Below the pieces are notes generated by a model that did no database searches, had not been told where the DNA came from, and worked only from the letters and a program-made list of their open reading frames with translations. A program made the position numbers and the translations under genes. A DNA stretch of 25,601 bases from Phlegmacium glaucopus (lineage: Eukaryota; Basidiomycota; Agaricomycetes; Agaricales; Cortinariaceae): the NCBI GenBank assembly GCA_015039465.1, contig MU130708.1, positions 123,369 to 148,969 of the forward strand, given 5' to 3'. Shown in pieces: positions 1 to 12,895 of this stretch. Positions within the stretch are counted from its first letter, which is position 1. Every line of letters starts with the position of its first letter.

Positions 1-131
1 ACTAACAATTAATTAAGTAACTAGTTAAGTGGCCGTAAATACTACTAATGTTAATAATAATAATAAGTAAAATACTACTAGTAATAATAAGTAAGTAAAT
101 ACTAGTAATAATAAGTAAGTAAGTAAAGTAA
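1..131. repeat. AT-rich simple repeat (TAATAA/GTAAGTAA type)
   Basis: Repeated short units of the form AATAATAAGTAAGTAA, mixed with ACTAGT and ACTACT, fill the first 130 bases. This is low-complexity microsatellite DNA, and the array may extend beyond the left edge of the window. Confidence 0.7.
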
Positions 132-1344
132 GGTCGGAAATTCTGGTAAGACAGTAAGTGTAGTATTTTTCACCTGATAGCCTGGGTCTCTCAGTACCAA
201 CAAGGTGGATCAGGATATGTCAGGCCCTACCCATCCTGGTACAATTTTTAAGTATTGATAGTGTCTGTATACAGTGCAGAGTCTATCAAAGATTATAAAC
301 ATTGATTGAAAGTGACATAGTGACCTGCCACCTGACAACCTTATAGCACCTGACATGGTCCTCTATCACTCTATGATACCCCATATGTTTTTTTTGATTT
401 TTCAGACATAAATGCCCGAAAGCTCTCCACTACACAAGGCTACATCAGGGGAACTAGAAAAGTTCTCATTCTATACTTGCACACTTATTTCTGAATGAGC
501 ACCATGACAAATGAGTCTGTTCAGGAGATATGCCTTCTGCGCAAGGGGAATGCCGAGCCGCAGGTGGGATGTCGAATTTTCCCTTTCCGCCAGTCCCTTG
601 CTTCTGCGATCATATAGACCAGAAAGAACTTGATTTAATTTTATTCAGAATACTGACCGGCGGACTTCTTCAGAGTTATGCTAATGTAATAGCATGGTGT
701 TGGAATTTATTGAACTCAGGGATTAAGTATTTGATAATACGATTCACGTTTGGCCAGCGCGGGTCGAGCGCCTTGCAAACGAGTGAGTAAAACGGTACAC
801 TACTACTACTACTCATATCCTATCGTGCTTACTAATCATTCCTAATCGGGAAGACCTTTTCTAATGCTCGAAAATATTCAACACATGGGAGTCCTTAAAT
901 CTTGCAATGAAAATATCCATGGCTGCTGGCATGGCGTTACCACACGGTTCCGGTTTAAAAATAGATTGCCTTTGCTTGGCGGCTATGATAGGAAGCGCCG
1001 AAGCGCAGACAGTCTTGCTATATCCTAAAGTAAATAGAACCATATTCCTGCTGCATGTTGCTGAAAATTTTTACTAAATGGCGATCGATGATCGGTGGTA
1101 CAGTAATTAATCGATAGGTGCATTCAAGACCGCCTCATCTTTGATCGATAACATCCATGAGGCCCATGGTATGCCAGGCATTGCCATCAACATTTCACTG
1201 CGAATGTGCATGCTAAGGTGATACATTAAATGCCGAAGTGGCAGATCTCATACTTAACAACTGCTGAGGAGCTAACGCATCACCCACGCCAAACTCTTGT
1301 GCTGATCTACTAGACGATATTTGACCAACCGAGCAGACTCGCCT
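1..1344. other. Gene-poor left flank
   Basis: I find no supported gene here. The first 130 bases are an AT-rich simple repeat. Short open frames at 530-790 (+) and 861-1043 (-) have no recognisable motif, no splice partners and no family resemblance, so I leave them out. The last part should hold the promoter of the phospholipase gene that begins at 1345, but I see no clear TATA element. Confidence 0.5.
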
Positions 1345-3694
1345 ATGTCATCACCTCAGCGTGCGTAGTTCATTTTGTGTGGGAGACAAGTGACTGTGCC
1401 ATCTCAATAAAATCACAGGACGAAAACGCGTGCTCATCGTGGACGGTGGTGGTTTTCGAGGCCTCGGGGCATTACATATAATCAACCATCTTACCAAGGC
1501 AAAGAGTCAAGATCAGAAACCATGCGAATTGTTCGATATGATGTGCGGATCCTCGGTTGGCGGACTGATTTCAATCTTGCTTGGCCGGCTGAAACTAGAT
1601 TGCGCGACAGCGATAACGATCTACAAGGAACTTACACAGAGCTTTTGCGGCAAAGACGAAGAGAAGTTTTACAATAAGCTCCTTGACAAGGATTTTTTAG
1701 AGACCAATGAGTTTGACGTCGTCTTGGCGAATATCATCAGAAAACACGGGGGCCAGCCTGATTTACCAATGATCTCAGAAGGTCAAAGCACAAAAGTAGC
1801 CCTCCATTTTTGTCAAGGTTGTCTGGAGGTATTGATATAGTCTTATTTCAGACTTTTGTGACTGTGGTCGCCGGAGAGCCAGATTATTCCAATCGAACCC
1901 ACTTAATCCGATCTTATCCTACGCCAGCTTCGAATATTGGTTCCCTATCACCGCCTGCGAAACACATTTGGCTCGTTCGAGAGGCCGTGAGGGCCACTCT
2001 GTCTAGTCCGATGTATATGCCACCAGCGAAGATCGAGCCGATGTATGGATTTTCCGATGCCGGATTTGCGGGTTTCAATAATCCTGTTGAGAGAGCCCGA
2101 AAGGAATGCAAGATGCTATGGCCAACAGAAAATCTCGACACATTTGTTTTCGTTAGCGTAGGAACTGGGCTCGGGAGTTCGAGTAGGACTGCAATGATGG
2201 GACGTTCGATTGTCACAGAGCGCCATGCTGCACCTTTGGTTAAACCCATGATGGACAAGATTTCGATAGACTTACACACACGAGAGAAGGAGGAAAAGGC
2301 ATTAGCTATCTCGAGACATCTCTTGACGATTGCCCTGGAAACACAAGATGCTCACGAGGTTCACGATAAGTTGTCGCAATTGCAATCAGGAGAGAAGGCC
2401 AGTTACTATCGGCTGAACCCTACACTTGGCCTTGCGGAGATAGACCTTTGCGACTGTTTTCACGACAGCAGGGTCGAACGGGCAGTAAATGAATGGGCTG
2501 ACGGGGAAGGCAAAGCGCTCATAACACAAATTGCAGAGAAACCTGCGACAAGCATTGCTCCTCGAGACATGGAGCCCCCCAAGCCTGAAAAAGGCACAGT
2601 GAACGCGGGATACAATCCACAGCTAGACAAGAAGCGTCCGAGCACGATGTCGGAATATCTGCAGTGAGTCTCCTCAGTACCTTTGTCAACATTGAATAAT
2701 GCGCATAGTTAGATTTTACCATGTTTTGTTCATTGTGGACAATTCCAAATCGGTGCGCAGATTCTGATTTCCCCTATGACGCTTTTGTTAAGCACAATAA
2801 CATAGATGCACCGTATGAACAAGTGGAATGAAACACGCGAGGCTTTGGTGGGGATAGCAAAATATGCATTGGATCACAAGTCCGGCGAGATTGACCTTAC
2901 ATTTTTGCATTCAAACGAGAAAACCGCTAGTATTATGGTGTGTACTATTCACGACAGGTGTTTGGTGCCTAGATTTGATCAGAGTCGTTAAGGGAGGAGA
3001 ATCAATGTTGGCACTTTTCAACGCAGCTAAGTTAGAGAGTGAGTCCTTTTGCATGCTGGAACACAAGTACAAGTTCTAATCCAACCCAAGGAGGAACGCC
3101 TACTGGAAAAGTCCTTCAGAAAGTCCTAGACGAACATCTTGCCAAGCTCGACCAAGCGATAGATAAGCCAGAGTACACCCAGATACGACCATTGGATATC
3201 ATTGTATTGACGGACGGACGACCAGGTAAGCCCTAGCTATAGACAAGTTGAGGCTAGAAGACTTTCAAAACATATTTCTAGACAGAGCGCCGGCGATTAA
3301 GGATGTGCTGGCGGCAGCCGTGAAAAGAATGAAAGAGAACAAACATCATCCAAACAGCGTCGGCGTTCAATTTGTGCAGATCGGAGACGACAAGAACGCG
3401 AAAAAAGCGCTTCAGAAGTTAATTTATAGCGAAAATGGAGTGCGATAACTTCTGCCATTGATTGTATGAAACTGACGGCCAAATTGAATTTAGCACATGG
3501 TTGATACAGTTCTATACACGGAGAAGCTAACCTCTGAACGTCTTGAACGAATTCTGCTAGGTGGACTTCACCCAAATATTCGGCTTCAACATCTTATGCC
3601 ACAGCGCGCTATGTCAAGACAAAGCTGGGATACCGTTAGCATCAAGGATGGCGATGGCAGTGACAGCGATAGTGGATTTTCTTATGTACAATGA
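1345..3694 (+). CDS. Patatin-like phospholipase fused to a von Willebrand A domain
   Basis: The predicted protein is 645 aa. Exons: 1345-1360, 1419-1795, 1852-2663, 2713-2752, 2806-2939, 2983-3030, 3074-3225, 3282-3439, 3494-3694; every junction keeps frame. Seen: the oxyanion motif DGGGFRG (residues 14-20), the nucleophile elbow GSSVG with Ser51, and the second dyad residue Asp200 in DAG followed by NNP. These are the catalytic marks of patatin acyl hydrolases, so lipid-ester cleavage is likely. From about residue 403 a vWA fold follows, with MIDAS residues DNSKS (411-415), the Thr in GGTPTG (about 484) and TDG (522-524), which would bind a metal and a partner protein. The tail is Ser/Asp-rich. 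The 16-nt first exon was chosen because it supplies the only nearby in-frame ATG. Introns 3031-3073 and 2940-2982 have weak sites and are the least certain. The other reading is two adjacent genes, but the 49-bp intron 2664-2712 (GTGAGT...TTAG) joins them cleanly. No signal peptide was seen, so cytosolic action is inferred. Confidence 0.82.
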
Positions 3695-4033
3695 TTTTGC
3701 CAATGCTTGTAATAACAATACAAGTCAACATGCGTATTTCTCTTCAAAGGCCGACTCTCCAGCATATTATTATGGCGGGCATCTAGAGTCCTCATTTCAT
3801 TCCAGAAGCATGGTCATTAATAATACTTCTCTCGTACAGGAGTTGCAGGTATAGGTGTGGATGGCCTTCCAACTTCAACGTTTGACATGATGCACCCACC
3901 AAGTGCTAGGGTCAATTCTACCCAAGTTCTCAAACCAAAATGGTCTAGACGGTTATTCCCCTACATCATGCTTGCGCGTATCGATATTTATCTCAGATGA
4001 ACTGCTTTATAAACTGCATGACTCCTAGTCTGC
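3695..4033. other. Intergenic region with candidate promoter
   Basis: This gap separates the phospholipase-vWA gene from the repeat protein gene on the same strand. Open frames that run into it from 3561 are out of frame with the upstream gene and have no recognisable motif. A TATA-like element lies near its end; nothing else stands out. Confidence 0.5.
4006..4014 (+). promoter_or_regulatory. Candidate TATA box of the Pro/Ser/Thr repeat protein
   Basis: The bases read CTTTATAAA, a good TATA match, only about 20-28 bp before the first ATG at 4034. With normal TATA-to-start spacing, transcription would begin near or after 4035, which would put the true initiator at a later in-frame Met (4043, 4067 or 4082). 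Confidence 0.45.
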
Positions 4034-5707
4034 ATGATTCAAATGCCACGGCTGCGATTCCTCTCCATGTTTTCAATCAAGATGATACAGATACTATTTC
4101 TGCTTATTACTGTGGCTCTGGACCTCGTTCGCGGCGCTCCCGAAGATTGTGATTGCTTCCAATCCTTCTTGGTCAATGGCACAACCACTGTTAATCAACT
4201 CACTTCCGATGGCGGAGCAGTCCCAATGACTGTTATAAACATGACTCCAATATTCGCGCCTTGCGGGACGGATTGGACAATTATGAGGCAGACTCTTACT
4301 GTGATAGCCACGGATTGCGATCAAATTCAAACCCGCGATGAACCACTTTTGACTTCGATGGGTGGTACACCGAGAATAACTTGCCTTGTCACCGTGAGTT
4401 ATCACTTAAGCCATGAAGTATATCAAAACTTAGAATTGATATTGCAGCCTCTCACGCCTCCCATTTCTACTGTTCCGCCCACCCCATCCTTGACCCCGAG
4501 CGTGTCTCCCACTCTCCGTATACCATCCCTAATATCTAGTATCCTTTCCACACCTCCGACACCAACTCTCCCTGTACCATCCTTACCATCTACCTCCAGT
4601 ATCCTGTCCACATCAGTCTTCACCCCGAGCCTTTCCCCGACACCAACCCTCCCTGTACCATCCTTACCATCTACTACCAGCATCCTCTCCACACCAGCCT
4701 CCAGCCCGAGCCCTCCTCCCACTCCAACACTCCCTGTACCATCTTTACTATCTACCCCCAGTATCCTCTCCACACCAGCCTCCACCCCAAGCCTTCCCCC
4801 GACACCAACCCTCCCTGTACCATCCTTACTATCTACTCCCAGCATCCTCTCTACACCAGTCTCCACCCCAAGCCTTCCCCCGACACCAACCCTCCCTGTA
4901 CCATCCTTACTATCTACTCCCAGTATTCTTTCCACACTTCCGACACCAACTCTCCCTGTACCATCCTTGCTATCTACTCCCAGTATCCTCACACCAGTCT
5001 CCACCCCGAGCCTTTCTCCAACACCAACTCTCCCTGTACTATCTACTCCCAGTATTTTCTCCACACCAGCCTCCACCCCGAGCCTTTCTCCGACACCAAT
5101 TCTCCCTGTGCCATCTTTATTATCTACTCCCAGTATTCTCTCCACAACAGTCTCCATCCCGAGCCCTCCTCCGACTCTAACTCTCCCTGTACCATCCTTG
5201 CTATCCACTCCCAGTATCCTCACACCATCCACCCCGAGCCTTTCTCCGACACCAACTCTCCCTTTGCCATCTTTACTATCTACTCCCAGTATTCCCTCCA
5301 CAGCAGTCTCCATCCCGAGCCCTCCTCCGACTCCAACTCTCCCTGTACCATCCTTGCTATCTACTCCCAGTATCCTCACACCATCCACCCCGAGCCTTTC
5401 TCCGACACCAACCCTCCCTGTACCATCCTTACTATCTACTCCCAGTATTCTCTCCACACCAGTCTCCATCCCGAGCCCTCCTTCGACTCCAACTCTCCCT
5501 GTGCCCTCATTTACTTGTATTCCAAAAACTGTTACGGTTTCGAACGAGTGTTCGACTGTCACAACAACGCAGACACAGGCCATCGTTTCAACTATCATAT
5601 TTACTACAACCTTCACCTCCACATTTACCGTGACTCCTCCACCGATCGTGTATACAACGAGTGTGATAGACTGTGCGGCATGCGAAACCACAGCTGGAGG
5701 CTCATAG
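4034..5707 (+). CDS. Secreted Pro/Ser/Thr-rich repeat protein
   Basis: The protein is 557 aa and I do not recognise the family. The start has a hydrophobic signal segment (about residues 17-30) with likely cleavage after VRG, before APEDC. Starting at Met12 (4067) gives a more typical signal peptide than Met1 and fits the TATA position. A short Cys-containing N-terminal domain follows, with CDC, two N-glycosylation sequons (NGT, NMT) and further cysteines to about residue 118. Next comes a long low-complexity region of repeats built on TPTLPVPSLLSTPSILST, then a C-terminal Thr/Val-rich part with paired cysteines (CIPK, ECS, CAAC). The composition suggests heavy O-mannosylation and a cell-wall or extracellular role; this is inference. 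No GPI-type hydrophobic tail is seen. A 54-nt in-frame candidate intron lies at 4394-4447, so a 539-aa form is possible. Confidence 0.7.
   Translation: MIQMPRLRFLSMFSIKMIQILFLLITVALDLVRGAPEDCDCFQSFLVNGTTTVNQLTSDGGAVPMTVINMTPIFAPCGTDWTIMRQTLTVIATDCDQIQTRDEPLLTSMGGTPRITCLVTVSYHLSHEVYQNLELILQPLTPPISTVPPTPSLTPSVSPTLRIPSLISSILSTPPTPTLPVPSLPSTSSILSTSVFTPSLSPTPTLPVPSLPSTTSILSTPASSPSPPPTPTLPVPSLLSTPSILSTPASTPSLPPTPTLPVPSLLSTPSILSTPVSTPSLPPTPTLPVPSLLSTPSILSTLPTPTLPVPSLLSTPSILTPVSTPSLSPTPTLPVLSTPSIFSTPASTPSLSPTPILPVPSLLSTPSILSTTVSIPSPPPTLTLPVPSLLSTPSILTPSTPSLSPTPTLPLPSLLSTPSIPSTAVSIPSPPPTPTLPVPSLLSTPSILTPSTPSLSPTPTLPVPSLLSTPSILSTPVSIPSPPSTPTLPVPSFTCIPKTVTVSNECSTVTTTQTQAIVSTIIFTTTFTSTFTVTPPPIVYTTSVIDCAACETTAGGS
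4554..5511 (+). repeat. Coding minisatellite, 81-bp period, about 13 copies
   Basis: The block repeats an 81-bp unit (27 residues) centred on TPTLPVPSLLSTPSI. I count about 13 copies of the TPTLPVPS core. Some units are shorter (about 18-24 residues), but all length changes are multiples of three, so the frame stays open. The opposite strand is also open across the block because of this composition. Confidence 0.85.
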
Positions 5708-5997
5708 CTTACAAAATACTTACCATTGTAAGTAATTCATATATGAAAAAATATTCATTGAGATATCTATCAAACATGGTGGACTCGGAGAAAAAGTTGG
5801 ATGCTGTGGCCAAGAAATCCAGGGTGTATTAATAACAGCGGAGACTGGTAAGTTAAACGCTGAGTGGTAAAAGGCTAGAATACAAGAACAAGTACAAGAC
5901 TAAACAGTAGTGTGAAAACGGAAAGTTTAATACATTATTGACAATACAATCAAACCGTGATGATTATTCGCAATTTGATCAGTCACCAATCTGACCA
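5708..5997. other. Convergent intergenic region
   Basis: This stretch lies between the 3' ends of the repeat protein gene (+) and the acetyltransferase gene (-). It is AT-rich and should contain both 3' untranslated ends. I see no gene and no clear terminator structure. Confidence 0.5.
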
Positions 5998-6925
5998 CTA
6001 GCGCGATGATTCCTCATCTTCGTCGTCGGAGTAGGGTGATACACATATTGCACGGTGTGGAGCGCGTAGATATCGCGTAGATCGAGGTTGAGTAGGTGTG
6101 TTTAACCCATCATCGCAATCTGGTTGTGGTACTGCGAGCACAAGTCGAAAAGCATCTTTGCCGTTCAAATAAAATCGGTGAAGCCGTTTCTCTCGTATGA
6201 ATCCAAGGGATTCATACAAAGACAACGCTGCAAGGTTGTCATACTCGGTCTCGAGCACAATCTGTGGAGATAGGATTGGTAAGACAAGTGTCCCGAGTGC
6301 ATGCCTCCAAGTAATCGCTTACTTCATCAACACCGTCCTCTTTCATGACTTGGATCGAATTTCTCACGAGTGCACTAGCTATAATTCAGAAAGGGGAAAA
6401 AGAGAGTCCGCACCAGAGGTGGTTTTCCCATAATCTAAGAAATCCTGTGAGGATGGAGAAGGGGGTGGAAAGGGTGACTAACCTATTCCACGCTTCCTCC
6501 ACTTCCTATCTACGCTTAGCATTGCAATATAACCCCGGTTCGCCAAGTCCTTATGCATACTCTGCTTGCATACGATTACACCGATAGGCTCCGAATCAAC
6601 GGAATCGCTTGGATAGGCCTGCAACAAACGCTTACATTGAGCATCTAACAGGCTCAAATTTTCAATGTAACCAACCAGGAAGGAAAGATGAGGCCTATAT
6701 AGAGTCGAAGAGCATCTCAGCGATAATAATTATAGCTCACACGACCAATTTGACACACCATTGATGGAGGAAATAGCGAAATGTGTAAATAACATACGGC
6801 TCGCTAAGTTCATTTTGAACCAAGGCCATTATATGTGGAAGATCTGACTCCCCAACGTACTGACGATAAGTAATGTGAGTCATGAGGCTTGAAAATGAGA
6901 ATAGATGATCACGGTCAAAGGACAA
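5998..6925 (-). CDS. NAA30: N-alpha-acetyltransferase 30, NatC catalytic subunit
   Basis: The protein is 232 aa. Exons on the minus strand: 6925-6759, 6694-6483, 6378-6323, 6261-5998, all frame-consistent. NatC acetylates the N-terminus of proteins that begin Met-hydrophobic, working at the ribosome with Mak10 and Mak31 homologues. Seen: the family signature [11 protein letters not shown], then [36 protein letters not shown], the acetyl-CoA loop RKRGIA (the RxxGxG/A motif of GNAT enzymes), VLETEYDN and [20 protein letters not shown]. This order is that of Mak3/Naa30. A polar 45-residue tail ending in acidic and Ser residues extends past the GNAT fold. An alternative start is the Met at 6886, which gives a protein 13 residues shorter. 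The start lies 65 bp after the permease stop on the same strand, so its promoter must be short or overlap the permease 3' end. Confidence 0.9.
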
Positions 6926-6990
6926 GAAGGGTAGACGTCGTAAATGGACAAGTCCCGGGTTATTACATAATCAATAAGTAATATGATTCT

Positions 6991-9292
6991 CTACACCGCC
7001 TTCTCCGATCCAATACTTTGAGTTTCTCTGAGGGAAGGCGATTCACGTTGGGTATCAAGGTTCGAAATTGGACCTGTGAACCAATGCACACCTCCGTACT
7101 TCGGGAAGTAGTACCATATCAATGAAAGAAGCATCACTCCGCCTAACACTGCAACAGTGTAGTTCATTCCCCGCACGGAGGTTTGAGGTGTCGCTGGGAA
7201 CAAGAAGACAATCCCCATGAATATCATGAAGAGGACGGCCGTCACAGAGACTGGAACACTCTGCACAATAAAAATATAAGTAAGCGCCTCGACAAGGATA
7301 ATTTCAAAAGGGGGATCTACTGACCCAGATACCAAGGCTGAAAGGACCAGGTTTGACCTTGTTCTTGGTTATGAGGTGAGCAGTGATGGGAATGGAATAG
7401 GCAACGTAGAGGGCCGTGACAGATAAAGCGAAGACCGCATTGATAGCCTGTGGTCCTGCAAAAACCAGGCAGCCAAGTAATATCGCCAAAATTGCATCAA
7501 ACCAAACAGTATTCACGGGCGTTCCGGTGTAACTGTTTATTCTGTATAACCATCCAGAAAATGGAAGAGCTGAAAATAAATCTAAGCGTTTTATCATCAA
7601 GTCTGATAAATTGACTTACCATGATCACGGCTGAATGCGAAAGTTTGGCGGCTTCCAGCAAGAAGCTACAAATCATGTCTCAGTAAATCGAGGTGATATA
7701 CTGGTAGCAACTGAATACGTACCAAGCTTGAACCCATCATATACCTATGGAGACACGAAATTTTCAGCCAAGCGGTAAATCCGATTTAAATGCGTACTTA
7801 CTGCACAAGTATGACGATTGACCATACAGCGAGCGTCCCTTTTAAGCCAAAGCCGTTTAAGAAGATCTGCGCCATAGGTTGACTGCTATTCACGAGTGTT
7901 TCCAGATCACCACCCATACAGAAGGCGAGTGCCATATTGATTGCTGCATATTCAAGAATCAGTTGGTTCTAGAAAAATAATCTTAAGATTAGGCAACATA
8001 CCCCAACCTAGTACACCAGCAATAGCAATAGCATTGACAATAGCCCAGGGCACAGCGCTAGCGGCATTGGAGGACTCCTCGCTGATGTGGACACTCGAGT
8101 CGAATGAACCTGAATCGGAATACCCAGTCAACATGCCATAGTTGAGGGACAGAACGAGTAGACTAACAGATGGTCCATAGAGGAGCAAGAAAGCTTAAGA
8201 TGAACGCATAACCTTTGCTCCAGCCGTTCACTGAAAAGAAATGGAGTTAAATCGATGGTTGGCGGCTTGCTGATTCACCTTACCATCGTAAAAATCCCAT
8301 AGTGCAACTTTGGCGGAATTCCTGAACTCTGAAGGCGTTGCAGCCGGAAGACCGATTATTATAGCAAAACATAGTCTCAGAAAAGCCGATAAGTTCTCAG
8401 AACGGGTAAGCTAGAGAAAAGCGCTCACAAGACATTTAACACTACGTAAATAGTTTGTAAACGCGCCAGCACTGATGTTCCCAGGCAACAGACGACCGCG
8501 TGGGACAGAACGATGGCTGCATAAACACCACTAACAAGTCCGTGGTCATGTCAATACAATGTATGTGAAGAAGCGAAAGGATTTCTCACAAAAGTTGGGC
8601 TGAGGTCGGTTGAAACGTGCCGTTAGAACCTATGGTGACAGCAGCCATGACCTGTACGGCGCAACCCCAATCGATTGAAGCTACACCGGCGATCATTCCG
8701 ACAGTATTCGAATCTAGAAATAAGAGGGCGCCTTAGTGGTGAACACGGTAACTGAGTTGAAAAAGATACCTACATCCAACCAACCAGCAGAGTAGATTTC
8801 TCCAACGTGGAGTGGAAAACGAGTACGTCCAAAAGTAAAGCTGATAATTATAAGTTGAAAAATTGCCACCATTACAAATAGGAAAAGCACGCACTCCACC
8901 AGAAGTTGGAGCAGCAGAAGCCAGCTCAGCCATTGAGAGACCAATGGTCATTACGAATATGCTGGCAACCAACCACTGTGTCGTATGGCATGACTTTTTA
9001 AGAAGATTGGTTCATTTTTGATCACTTACTCCCCAAACCATGGACGGGCCTCCACCGTTGGGTATAGCATAGAAAAGCACAGAGGCTATCGATGGAAGAA
9101 GGCCGATGATAGAGAAAGAGACGCCAAAAACCTGTCATGATGGGTATGTCTTGAGACCGATTTCTAGAAGGGGAGAACTGCAAGTGTACATACTTCGAGA
9201 GGGGTGAAAGCTCGTTTGAATTCTTGCTTGTAGCCGAGAGAAGCTAGAAGCGCTTCATCCTGTGCCCTAATAACATCTGGAGCGATTGTCAT
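6991..9292 (-). CDS. APC-family amino-acid/GABA permease
   Basis: The protein is 520 aa. Exons on the minus strand: 9292-9194, 9131-9030, 8975-8895, 8840-8774, 8713-8590, 8530-8429, 8375-8284, 8230-8168, 8109-8002, 7943-7802, 7744-7723, 7665-7620, 7569-7325, 7260-6991. All 13 junctions keep frame. It resembles the fungal branch of amino acid-polyamine-choline transporters that includes yeast Uga4 and Hnm1. Seen: FGVSFSIIGLLPSIAS in the first membrane helix, SMAELASAAPTSGG in helix 2, FDSSVHISEES in the middle, SRQTFAFSRDHALPFSGW, and a C-terminal pair of helices ending near WYYFPKYGG. About 12 membrane helices are expected. The substrate cannot be read from sequence; amino acid, GABA or choline are the family options. 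Exon 11 is only 22 nt. Start choice: the only in-frame ATG before the first conserved helix. Confidence 0.9.
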
Positions 9293-10372
9293 CGTGGAAG
9301 TAAGAGTTCAAGCAGGGTCGGATTTTGTTGGAAAGTATAGCGTGGGGTAGATTACATTATTCCCATCTTCGGAGGGGAATAGCATAACTTAGCTCCAATA
9401 GTGGCGTAGAGGGCGATTATAGATATTCGATAAGGAAAGAAGTTGATAAGAACTGGGACACATGTGGCTCAGGTTGAATTATAACCTACTGAGCATCCTA
9501 CTAGTAACATAGCTGAATTTCCACGTTAGATTAGGATTGAATTCAGCCGCTCCCGAGATGAAACGAAGCTGCTTCTAGGCTGGCAAAGTTAGGTTGACTT
9601 TCCAGCCATCTGCAAAAAAATTCCAGGAGTCGCCTACCAATATACAGATCGCTGTCAATCTAAATTGGTTTGATATAGATTCCGGGCTGACCAGAAGACG
9701 GTTCTCATGTTTTCTCAGACCCGTGAGGCAATTGAATGGGGGGAGAGGGAAAGGACTTATTTGCACAGATTAACGCAGACCTCTACAGGACCAAAAGACA
9801 TCATCCATAAGTCGTATTACGTGCTAGTAGCCAAAGAGCCGTCTATGAGGTTGTGATAAGCATAAACGTTCCACGTCGATTAATGGGGCTAGTAGAGACT
9901 TCAAGTACTCATGAAGTACGGCTTTCCCATGAGTCCGCGATATCCAGTAGATAAGCAAGTGTACGCACATACCGGTGACACATTCCTCTTTGAGGTATCT
10001 CCTGAGTGTTCAACGCAGCCGTAGAAATTCAATGAGCAACATCCGTAAGTGAACAGGATTTATCCAATTGCTGGTGGTGTATTTACAAGTTACGTTGTTT
10101 AAAGACGATCTTCAGGGAACCTACGAATGTTATGGTAACCTGCAGGGTCATTAAGGTTCTATCGGTATACAAGAAACGCCGTGGGCAGTTATTGATATTA
10201 TTAATAGCTGGCAACGGACGTACAAAAGATGAGTCTAGAAGGGCTTACTATGGGGATTGTAAGTACCCAGAGATATCTTCACGTTTGATTAACTTCATAA
10301 GTAATCTACTTAACTACTGCGCCAATATTCAACTCCATATTGTGTTGAGGAATTTCCTTCCTATAAAATAAT
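9293..10372. other. Intergenic region upstream of the permease
   Basis: About 1.1 kb without a supported gene lies between the permease start and the BiP 3' end, both on the minus strand. Short open frames at 9575-9766 (-) and 10132-10371 (+) show no motif and are rejected. The part near the permease carries four GATAAG hexamers. The rest shows nothing I recognise. Confidence 0.5.
9429..9955. promoter_or_regulatory. Cluster of four GATAAG sites upstream of the permease
   Basis: GATAAG occurs at 9429-9434, 9445-9450, 9855-9860 and 9950-9955, all on the plus strand. The first two are 16 bp apart and about 140-160 bp upstream of the permease ATG. HGATAR sites bind AreA/Gat1-type GATA factors that switch on nitrogen uptake genes in fungi. 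A role here is inference from motif and position only. Confidence 0.35.

Positions 10373-12895
<2,523 letters not shown>

Noticed and set aside
530..790. 86-codon plus-strand frame in the left flank
   Set aside because: No recognisable domain and no supporting neighbours; it is as short as expected by chance.
725..795. Possible tRNA B-box (GGGTCGAGC)
   Set aside because: No matching A-box or cloverleaf could be drawn around it.
3561..3854. 97-codon plus-strand frame at the end of the patatin-vWA gene
   Set aside because: It overlaps the last vWA exon out of frame and shows no motif. The vWA frame reading through VDTVLYTEKL fits the family.
4423..5691. 422-codon open frame on the minus strand, Gly/Val-rich
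   Set aside because: It is exactly antisense to the Pro/Ser/Thr repeats. Its openness follows from the repeat composition, and it has no signal peptide or known motif.
6616..6635. GTAAGC...TTGCAG on the minus strand inside NAA30 exon 2, resembling a tiny intron
   Set aside because: It would be only about 19 nt, and the uninterrupted frame continues well-conserved Naa30 sequence.
10132..10371. 79-codon plus-strand frame between permease and BiP
   Set aside because: No motif, no splice partner, and composition like non-coding DNA.
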